A stretch of 64,000 nt of DNA. Origin: Betaproteobacteria bacterium. GTDB taxonomy: Bacteria; Pseudomonadota; Gammaproteobacteria; Burkholderiales; SG8-39. The notes below the pieces were generated by a model that did not search any database, was not told the origin of the DNA, and was given only the letters and a program-made list of their open reading frames with translations. A program made the position numbers and the translations under genes. Location: assembly GCA_016195915.1 (NCBI GenBank), contig JACPYS010000055.1, positions 142,057 to 206,056 on the forward strand, given 5' to 3'. Below are positions 1 through 5,108 of the stretch, piece after piece. How positions within the stretch are numbered: position 1 is the first letter of the stretch; each line of letters starts with the position of its first letter.

Positions 1-52
1 TAAGCTAAGTAATTGAACCAGAACGACCGCATCGCCAACTGCACGATTCACG

Positions 53-91
53 CGGCAGGGGTCACAGGTTCGAATCCTGTACCACCCACCA
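53..91 (+). other. tRNA 3' half, probable integration attachment-site core
   Basis: The 3' part of a tRNA gene is clear. A T-arm with 5-bp stems around TTCGAAT spans 64-80, the acceptor 3' strand ACCACCC spans 81-87, then discriminator A and a genomic CCA at 89-91. GGCAG at 54-58 followed by GGGTC fits an anticodon-stem 3' strand and variable loop. The 5' half is missing: bases 1-52 contain no GGGTGGT to pair with the acceptor and no CTGCC to pair with the anticodon stem. Integrases that target tRNA genes duplicate exactly such a 3' segment, so this looks like the distal att copy, with the element to the left of the window. The best guess for identity is tRNA-Val; this is uncertain. It could also be a decayed tRNA gene. 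Confidence 0.6.
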
Positions 92-97
92 GCAAGA

Positions 98-388
98 TCA
101 AGCCGCCTTCTTGACCCGCAATTCGATGCGCATGCCGGCGTGGCCGAGCATGCTCACGAGCCCATCGAGGCTGAGCTTGCCAATCTTGCCGCGCAGAAGA
201 TCGTTCAAGCGTGGTTGCGAGATTCCGAACTGCTTTGCCGCGTCGCGCTGAGTCATGCCTCGCGCCGCAGCCCGGACACGCGACATTAACTGCGCACGCA
301 GCAGCAGGTTCTCCGCTTCATATGGCGGAAAACCCACATCGACGAACACGTTCTCGCCACCCCACGTCCGTTTCAGTTTTTCGGTCAT
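98..388 (-). CDS. XRE-family antitoxin without an intact toxin
   Basis: A 96-aa helix-turn-helix protein. The HTH lies at about residues 43-70 (GMTQRDAAKQFGISQPRLND). It ends in a short basic segment, RVKKAA. It resembles the small XRE antitoxins normally paired with phage Gp49-like RelE toxins, which bind the operon operator and neutralise the toxin. The ATG overlaps the stop of the upstream reading frame in an ATGA (385-388), as in an intact toxin-antitoxin operon. However, that upstream frame holds only the toxin C-terminus, so the antitoxin is an orphan. It starts seven bases from the tRNA/att segment. Confidence 0.75.
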   Translation of the reverse strand: MTEKLKRTWGGENVFVDVGFPPYEAENLLLRAQLMSRVRAAARGMTQRDAAKQFGISQPRLNDLLRGKIGKLSLDGLVSMLGHAGMRIELRVKKAA

Positions 389-456
389 CGCTGTTTTCTC
401 TCCCTAACCAGATCCCTGAACCGCCGCCGGGCAAGCTCGACATCCGGCTTCCGGTT
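385..456 (-). pseudogene. C-terminal remnant of a Gp49-like (RelE superfamily) toxin
   Basis: Reading the minus strand into the antitoxin start gives a frame ending NRKPDVELARRRFRDLVRERKQR and a TGA that overlaps the antitoxin ATG. The pattern KxPxxxxxLARxRxRxL is the usual C-terminus of phage-derived Gp49-like toxins, which lie upstream of and are coupled to an XRE antitoxin. The remaining ~80 residues are gone: the same frame upstream is unrelated and runs into the 3' end of higA at 492. The toxin has therefore been deleted down to about 23 codons while its antitoxin survives. Confidence 0.6.
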
Positions 457-491
457 TTCGCGAGCCCGCCCGCACCAGTAACTGTGACCCC

Positions 492-800
492 TTACGCTAC
501 TGCTGCGAGCGGCTCGATGTGCCTGTACCGCTCCGGGTTCTGCTCAAGCTCCCAAAGATCGACCGCCAATTGCATGCGCAGCCAGCTCTCGGGCGTAGTG
601 CTCGTGAGGCGGGCGATCCGGACCGCCATGTCCGCCGAAAGCGCACGCTTGCCATGGAGCAGTTCGGACACGCTCAGGCGACTTACGCCCAGGCGTTTAG
701 CCAGCTCGCCCTGCGTCATCTCTAACGCTGGCAACACGTCCTCACGCAGTACTTCGCCGGGATGGGTCGGCTTTCGCTTCGCGTCCAGCATGCGCTTCAT
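492..800 (-). CDS. higA: HigA-family antitoxin
   Basis: A 102-aa HigA/VapI-type antitoxin. The N-terminal motif HPGEVLREDVLPALEMTQGE leads into an XRE HTH (about residues 29-60: ELAKRLGVSRLSVSELLHGK) and the family's usual C-terminal WLRMQ and YRHIEPLA segments. The ATG at 800 is chosen because it overlaps the higB-like TGA (ATGA) and has GGAGG at 811-815, 10 bases upstream. A much longer open frame to 1283 is not used. Its partner higB directly upstream has lost its N-terminal half, so the antitoxin has probably outlived its toxin. Expected role: repressor of its own operon and neutraliser of HigB. Confidence 0.85.
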   Translation of the reverse strand: MKRMLDAKRKPTHPGEVLREDVLPALEMTQGELAKRLGVSRLSVSELLHGKRALSADMAVRIARLTSTTPESWLRMQLAVDLWELEQNPERYRHIEPLAAVA

Positions 801-964
801 GAGTGGTAGTCCTCCAAGTTCACATCCATTGCGTAGCCGTTTTCTATGCCGAACGTGATCCGCCAATTTCCTGACACCCACACCGAGTAAGTGCCTTTGC
901 AGTCGCCCTTCAGCCCGTGGAACTTGTAGCGGGGCAGGTCCACGTCGGGACTGCGGCAGCTCAC
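797..964 (-). pseudogene. higB: 5'-truncated HigB toxin
   Basis: In the frame that ends in TGA at 797-799, the minus strand encodes LPRYKFHGLKGDCKGTYSV, then VSGNWRITF and a final DVNLEDYH. This is the hallmark C-terminal half of HigB RNases, with order toxin then antitoxin and ATGA coupling as in intact higBA. Only about 55 codons remain from a possible GTG at 964; HigB proteins have about 92. A TAG closes the frame just upstream, inside the palindrome at 980-994. The N-terminal ~40 residues are missing, cut at the edge of the divergent parDE-like module. A shortened protein could still be made, but toxicity is doubtful. Confidence 0.7.
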
Positions 965-979
965 GACCAGCCGTCGCGT

Positions 980-994
980 AAGCTATCATAGCTT
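980..994. promoter_or_regulatory. Perfect palindrome, likely TA operator
   Basis: AAGCTAT-C-ATAGCTT is a perfect inverted repeat of 7+1+7 lying 25 bases before the ATG at 1020. It contains TATCAT, a possible -10 element. Type II antitoxins repress their own operons by binding such palindromes at the promoter, so this is the likely operator of the 1020-1510 pair. It also marks the point where the higB remnant ends, consistent with arrival of the module having cut higB. Confidence 0.55.
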
Positions 995-1019
995 CGCCAT
1001 CGAGATTGGAGAGGCAACA

Positions 1020-1223
1020 ATGAGCGCATCCTTGGAAACGCTTCGCGAAAAGGTACGCAAACTTGCTGATCAGCTTCCAGCTGACGCGACCTGGGATGAC
1101 GTAATCGAGGAAGCTCGATTTCGCAGGGCCGTTGAGACTGGGATTGCCGCAGCGGACCGTGGCGCGTTTGCGGCCGATGAAGAGGTGCTCGCCGCTTTCA
1201 AGAAGTGGGGTGTCAATCCTTGA
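1020..1223 (+). CDS. Type II antitoxin, RelB/ParD-like
   Basis: A 67-aa acidic protein. An N-terminal helix (SLETLREKVRKLADQLP) is followed by the ATWDDVIEEARFRRAVETGI segment typical of small antitoxins encoded before ParE/RelE toxins. GGAGAGG at 1009-1015 serves as the ribosome binding site. The TGA overlaps the proposed TTG start of the toxin by two bases, giving the coupled antitoxin-toxin order. A perfect palindrome at 980-994 is the probable operator. It should bind and neutralise the product of 1220-1510. This is the only apparently complete TA pair of the four here. Confidence 0.75.
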   Translation: MSASLETLREKVRKLADQLPADATWDDVIEEARFRRAVETGIAAADRGAFAADEEVLAAFKKWGVNP

Positions 1224-1510
1224 ATCTTCGCTGGACGCGTCCGGCTCTCGCTGATCTGGTGGAAGCGCAGGAACACATTGCAAAGGACAATCCGTCAGCC
1301 GCGCACGAGGTCGCGCAGAGGGTTTGGGACGCGGCAGAGGGATTTCGCGCGCATCCAGAGATCGGGCGGCCCGGACACGTCGAGGGCACCCGCGAATGGG
1401 TCGTAAGGCGTACCCCCTACCTGATCGTTTATCGCGTGACGAATGAAGGCGTTGAAATTCTGCACGTTTGGCATACGCGGCGCGATTCGCAAAACGAGCC
1501 GCTGACCTGA
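1220..1510 (+). CDS. ParE/RelE-family toxin
   Basis: About 96 aa from a TTG at 1220 that overlaps the antitoxin stop (TTGA), or 101 aa from GTG at 1205. The family pattern is complete. It opens LRWTRPALADLVEAQEHIA, has the central FRAHPEIGRPG, and ends VRRTPYLIVYRV...ILHVWHTRR, the C-terminal beta-strand core of ParE toxins. ParE members poison gyrase and RelE members cleave mRNA on the ribosome; sequence alone does not decide between them. The TTG start is preferred because ParE proteins normally begin a few residues before the LRWTxxA motif. It ends 7 bases before the truncated convergent DUF5615 remnant. Confidence 0.8.
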   Translation: MNLRWTRPALADLVEAQEHIAKDNPSAAHEVAQRVWDAAEGFRAHPEIGRPGHVEGTREWVVRRTPYLIVYRVTNEGVEILHVWHTRRDSQNEPLT

Positions 1511-1516
1511 CACGCG

Positions 1517-1582
1517 TTACGTGGCTTCTGTCTCGAGTACTCCGAGACGGCGAGGGATGGGTTCATCAAGCACGATGCGCAT
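1517..1582 (-). pseudogene. 5' remnant of DUF5615 PIN-like toxin
   Basis: Starting at the ATG at 1582, which overlaps the end of the DUF433 gene, the minus strand reads MRIVLDEPIPRRLG and then VLETEAT and a stop. MRxxLDExxPRRLG is the standard N-terminus of DUF5615 PIN-like proteins, the usual partner encoded after DUF433 antitoxins. Only 14 or so of about 115 residues survive. The tail after LG is foreign: its DNA matches the 3' end of the alcohol dehydrogenase gene at 1812-1831. The toxin was cut by a rearrangement, not by point decay. Confidence 0.65.
1518..1537. repeat. 20-bp direct repeat, copy 1
   Basis: Eighteen of 20 bases match 1812-1831 in the same orientation (TACGYGGCTTCKGTCTCGAG). 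In both copies the minus strand reads LETEA followed by a stop, here as the foreign tail of the DUF5615 remnant. The two copies flank the DUF433 antitoxin gene. Confidence 0.7.
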
Positions 1583-1784
1583 CAGGCAGCAGCGCAGCGT
1601 GCGCTTCTTCGAGCACCGCTACCGCCAATTCGCGACTGACGGACGGAAAGTCATCAAGGAACACCTCCAATGGATCACCGGCTTCGAGGTGATCGAACAG
1701 GGTCTTGACGGGAACTCTGGTCCCGGCAAAGACAGGTGTGCCGCTATGAATCTCGGGGTCGACAGTGATGAGTTGCTTGTACAT
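1566..1784 (-). CDS. DUF433-family antitoxin
   Basis: A 72-aa protein with the DUF433 signature: ITVDPEIHSGTPVFAGTRVPV near the N-terminus, then LFDHLEAGDPLEVFLDDFPSV and a C-terminal helix. DUF433 proteins are winged/HTH-like antitoxins encoded before PIN-like (DUF5615) toxins. The ATG at 1784 was chosen because the family begins a few residues before the xITxDPxI motif. The toxin that should follow is reduced to 14 codons (1517-1582). Imperfect 20-bp repeats flank the gene, and its neighbour on the right is the alcohol dehydrogenase 3' end. Confidence 0.8.
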   Translation of the reverse strand: MYKQLITVDPEIHSGTPVFAGTRVPVKTLFDHLEAGDPLEVFLDDFPSVSRELAVAVLEEAHAALLPDAHRA

Positions 1785-1810
1785 GGCCGGGCTCCAGTTC
1801 GTGCTTGATG

Positions 1811-2878
1811 CTACGCGGCTTCGGTCTCGAGATCGAGCACCACCCGCCCGAGAATCTTCCCGGCTTTCAGTTCTTCCAGCGAGCAGTTCAGTTCGCTCGC
1901 CGGCCGCGTCTCCATCGGCGTCGGCCTGAGCGATTTCTTCTTCGCCAGCGCGACGACCTGCTTCAACTCCTGCAGGTTGCCCACGTAGGATCCGATGATC
2001 CCGACCGCGCGCTGCGCGATCGGCGGCAGCGGCAGGGTCACTTCGCCGCCGAACAGGCCGCACAGGATGTAGCGGCCGCCTTTTCTGAGCACGGGATAGG
2101 CGAGGTTAAGCGTCGCGGGCATGCCGACGAAGTCGATCGCCCCGGCGAGGTTTCCGCCTGCAAGCTGGCCGAGGCACTGCGCGGCGTCCGGGGCGCGCGT
2201 ATCGAGTGCGAGTCGGGCGCCAAGTTTCTTCGCTGCAGCGAGCTTGACATCGTCCACGTCGCAGGCGATCACATTCCGTATGCCTTTCGCTTTCATGATT
2301 GAGACGGCGACCAGGCCCAGGCCGCCGCATCCGAGTACCGCGACCCAGTCCTTGGGCCCGAGTTCGGGCAGCTTGTTGATCGCGCTGTAGGCCGTGAGGC
2401 CGGAGCAAGCGAGAGTGGCCGCGAACGCGTCGTCCACACCGGAAGAATCGACCAGATACTTCGGGTGCGGGATCAGCAGGTGCGTGCCGAAAGCGCCGCG
2501 CATGTAGACGCCGAGAAACTTCTGCGACAGGCAGTAGTTGTCCTGCCCCGCCTTGCACACCGCGCACTTGCCGCAGCCGATCCAGGGAAACACCACGCGC
2601 CGCGCGCCGACCTTCACGCCTTCAACGCGTGGGCCGATCGCTTCCACGATACCGAATGGTTCGTGTCCCATCGTGAAAGGCGGGATGCAGCCGCGGTCCT
2701 TGACATAGAACTTCCTGCCGCCCCCAAGATCGAAATAACCGTCCCAGATGTGCAGGTCGGAGTGGCACACGCCTGAGCGCGTGATGCGTACCAGCACCTC
2801 GGTGCCTTTGGGCCGGGGTGTTTCCTTCAGCACGCGCTGCAGCGGTTTGCCGTGCTCGACCACGTCGTAGCTGATCAT
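1811..2878 (-). CDS. Zinc-dependent alcohol dehydrogenase
   Basis: A 355-aa medium-chain dehydrogenase that oxidises or reduces an alcohol/aldehyde with NAD(P). Catalytic zinc ligands are Cys38 (GVCHSD), His72 (GHE) and Cys158. The structural zinc site is complete: Cys102, 105, 108 and 116. The Rossmann loop GCGGLG is at 183-188. It lies 9 bases downstream of the metY-like gene with GGAGG before the ATG, so the two are probably co-transcribed. The substrate is unknown. An insert around residues 48-66 (DGYFDLGGGRKFYVKDRG) separates the catalytic cysteine from the GHE motif; this is seen in alcohol dehydrogenases acting on larger or aromatic alcohols. The last 20 bp recur at 1518-1537. Confidence 0.85.
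   Translation of the reverse strand: MISYDVVEHGKPLQRVLKETPRPKGTEVLVRITRSGVCHSDLHIWDGYFDLGGGRKFYVKDRGCIPPFTMGHEPFGIVEAIGPRVEGVKVGARRVVFPWIGCGKCAVCKAGQDNYCLSQKFLGVYMRGAFGTHLLIPHPKYLVDSSGVDDAFAATLACSGLTAYSAINKLPELGPKDWVAVLGCGGLGLVAVSIMKAKGIRNVIACDVDDVKLAAAKKLGARLALDTRAPDAAQCLGQLAGGNLAGAIDFVGMPATLNLAYPVLRKGGRYILCGLFGGEVTLPLPPIAQRAVGIIGSYVGNLQELKQVVALAKKKSLRPTPMETRPASELNCSLEELKAGKILGRVVLDLETEAA
1812..1831. repeat. 20-bp direct repeat, copy 2
   Basis: The 3' end of the alcohol dehydrogenase gene (minus strand LETEAA, stop). It matches 1518-1537 at 18 of 20 positions. As this copy is in frame within an intact gene, it is the likely donor. Confidence 0.7.
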
Positions 2879-2887
2879 GTCTTCCTC

Positions 2888-4177
2888 CTATACTCGGGCC
2901 GCGGCGTGCAACGCCTGGTCGATGTCCCACAGAATGTCGTCGAGCGATTCGATTCCGACCGACATGCGGATCATGTCCGGCAGCACGCCCGCCTTGGCCT
3001 GCTCTTCTTCGCTCATCTGCCGGTGCGTGGTGGAGGCGGGGTGAATGATGAGCGTCTTCGCATCGCCGATATTGGCGAGGTGGCTCATGAACTGTGCGGC
3101 CTCGATGAACGCCTCCCCCGACTTCGCCCCCCCCTTCACGCCGAAATTCAGCAGGCCCGAGGCGCCCCTGGGCAGATACTTCTGCGCGAGGCCGAAGTAC
3201 TTGTTGCCGGGCAGGCCGGGGTAATTCACCCACGAAACCTTTGCATGGTCCTGCAGGAACTTCGCCACCGCGAGCGTGTTCGCGCAATGCCGGTCCATGC
3301 GCACGTGCAGCGTCTCCAGCCCCTGCAGCAACAGCCACGCGTTGATCGGCGCGAGCACCGGGCCGAAGGTGCGCATCGTTTCCATGCGCAGGCGCATGGT
3401 GAAGCCGAAGTCTCCGAAAGTCTCGTAGAAACGCACGCCGTGATAGCCGCGCGATGGTTCGGTCATGCCCGGATAGTTGCCGTTGTCCCAGGGGAATTTG
3501 CCGGACTCGACTACCACCCCGCCCATGGTGGTGCCGTGGCCGCCGATGTATTTGGTGGCCGAGTGCACGACGATGTCCGCGCCGTGATCGAAGGGGCGGC
3601 ACAGATAGGGCGAGGGCACGGTGTTGTCGATGACCAGGGGAACGCCCGCCTCGTGCGCGATCTTCGCGATCGCCTCGATGTCGACGATGTTGATGAGCGG
3701 ATTGCCGAGCGTCTCGGCGTACACCAGCTTGGTGTTCTTCCTGAGCGCGCGGCGGAAATTCTCCGCGTCATCGGGCTGAACGAAAGTCGTGTCGATGCCC
3801 AGCTTGCGCAGGTTCACCTCGAGCAGGGTGTAGGTTCCTCCGTAGAGCGTTGCGGCCGAGACAACGTGGTCTCCCTGCTCGCATAGCGTGAGGATCGCTG
3901 ACATCTCGGCCGCCTGCCCGGTGGCCGTCGCGACTGCGGCGCGCCCGTTCTCCAGCGCCGCGACGCGCTCCTCGAACACCGCCACCGTGGGATTGGAAAT
4001 GCGCGAATAGACGTTGCCGAAGGTCTGCAGGTTGAACAGGCTCGCCGCGTGCTCGGCCGAATCGAATACGAACGAGGTGGTCTGGTAGATGGGCGCGGCG
4101 CGCGCCCCGGTGGCGGCATCGGGGATCTGGCCCGCGTGCAGGCATAGGGTTTCGAATCCGAATTTGCGGTCGACCAT
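2888..4177 (-). CDS. metY: O-acetylhomoserine sulfhydrylase (aminocarboxypropyltransferase)
   Basis: A 429-aa PLP enzyme of the Cys/Met metabolism family. It makes homocysteine from O-acetylhomoserine and sulfide in methionine synthesis. The PLP lysine is Lys209 in HSATKYIGGHGTTMGG. Other family blocks are ETLCLHAGQ at the N-terminus, IYQTTSFVF, ETLGNPLINIVDI, and the C-terminal IHPASTTHRQM and RMSVGIESLDDI. The length fits MetY (about 430) rather than the shorter MetB/MetC/MetZ (about 380-400). It is first in a two-gene unit with the zinc dehydrogenase. No SAM riboswitch is visible upstream; only 18 bases separate it from the transglutaminase gene. Confidence 0.9.
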   Translation of the reverse strand: MVDRKFGFETLCLHAGQIPDAATGARAAPIYQTTSFVFDSAEHAASLFNLQTFGNVYSRISNPTVAVFEERVAALENGRAAVATATGQAAEMSAILTLCEQGDHVVSAATLYGGTYTLLEVNLRKLGIDTTFVQPDDAENFRRALRKNTKLVYAETLGNPLINIVDIEAIAKIAHEAGVPLVIDNTVPSPYLCRPFDHGADIVVHSATKYIGGHGTTMGGVVVESGKFPWDNGNYPGMTEPSRGYHGVRFYETFGDFGFTMRLRMETMRTFGPVLAPINAWLLLQGLETLHVRMDRHCANTLAVAKFLQDHAKVSWVNYPGLPGNKYFGLAQKYLPRGASGLLNFGVKGGAKSGEAFIEAAQFMSHLANIGDAKTLIIHPASTTHRQMSEEEQAKAGVLPDMIRMSVGIESLDDILWDIDQALHAAARV

Positions 4178-4195
4178 GGCCCGATTCTACCGGGG

Positions 4196-5095
4196 TCAAC
4201 TTTCCAGCGGGGTCACCGTGACGTGCACGGCCAGTTCGTGCTCGCCGCCTCCGAGGATCACGCCGTGCATCGGCGTGACGTCGCCGAAATCGCGGCCCCA
4301 GCCCAGGGTCACGTGCTCGTCGTCCACCACGCAGTTGTTGGTCGGATCGAGGTCAACCCAGCCCGCCGCCTCGCCGCAGTACACCGCGACCCAGGCATGC
4401 GAGGCGTCGGCGCCGACCAGCCGCGGCCGGCCGTGCGGCGGTTCGGTGAGCAGGTAGCCGCTCACGTAGCGCGCCGGCAGCCCGAGCGAGCGCAAGCCCC
4501 CGATCATCAGGTGGGCAAAGTCCTGGCACACGCCGCGGCGGCGCCCCATGACCTCGCGCAACGGGGTGGACACGCTGGTTGCGGTCTTGTCGAACTTGAA
4601 GTCGGCGTAAATGCGCCGCGTGAGCTCGAGCGCCGCCTCGAGCGCGCCGCGGCCGCGCGGAAAGCTCTGAGCCGCGTAACTGGCGAGATCGCGCCAGGTC
4701 TCGATGTGCGGCGACTCGTAGAGAAAACCGGCGGCTTCCACGAGCGCGGCGCCCGCAGCTCCGTCGCCTCCGGGCGCGCGCACCCGGTCGCGCACCTCTT
4801 CCCACGCGGCGTGCGGCAGGGCAAGGGCCTGTTGCTCGCGTCGCGCGACGCTGACCGTCGACTCTGCGCGCACCAGCAGTTTCTCGTGCGGCGCTGCGAT
4901 CAGCAGGCGAGCAATGCGATTGCCGAAAAAATCCCTGCCTTCGCCGAACTCGCCGGGCTCGGGCTCCACGCTGAGCCGGTAGGCGTCGCATGTCTGCCAG
5001 TCAAGCGCGCGCGGCGTGAGGTGCAGCAACTGCTGCGACAGCACTACCGGGCTCGAGTAGCTGTAGTGCGTTTCATGGACAACGTGCAGGCGCAT
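4196..5095 (-). CDS. Transglutaminase-like protein, amidoligase cluster 1
   Basis: A 299-aa protein with the N-terminal beta domain of this class (RLHVVHETHYSYSSPV) and a papain-like transglutaminase core. The triad is complete: Cys in RRRGVCQDFAH, His in ASHAWVAVY, Asp in WVDLDPTNN. ATG 5095 is chosen because homologous proteins begin MRLxVxHxTxYxY and it lies 14 bases after the stop of the upstream ATP-grasp/alpha-E gene; the extra N-terminal 17 codons are not family-like. Such proteins accompany circularly permuted ATP-grasp and alpha-E proteins. They are thought to hydrolyse or transfer peptide/isopeptide bonds made by the ATP-grasp partner. No substrate is known. Confidence 0.85.
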   Translation of the reverse strand: MRLHVVHETHYSYSSPVVLSQQLLHLTPRALDWQTCDAYRLSVEPEPGEFGEGRDFFGNRIARLLIAAPHEKLLVRAESTVSVARREQQALALPHAAWEEVRDRVRAPGGDGAAGAALVEAAGFLYESPHIETWRDLASYAAQSFPRGRGALEAALELTRRIYADFKFDKTATSVSTPLREVMGRRRGVCQDFAHLMIGGLRSLGLPARYVSGYLLTEPPHGRPRLVGADASHAWVAVYCGEAAGWVDLDPTNNCVVDDEHVTLGWGRDFGDVTPMHGVILGGGEHELAVHVTVTPLES

Positions 5096-5108
5096 CAGGG
5101 ATGCCGCA

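Noticed and set aside
492..1283. 263-codon frame containing higA
   Set aside because: Only the last 102 codons are HigA-like; the ATGA overlap with the higB frame and GGAGG site fix the start at 800.
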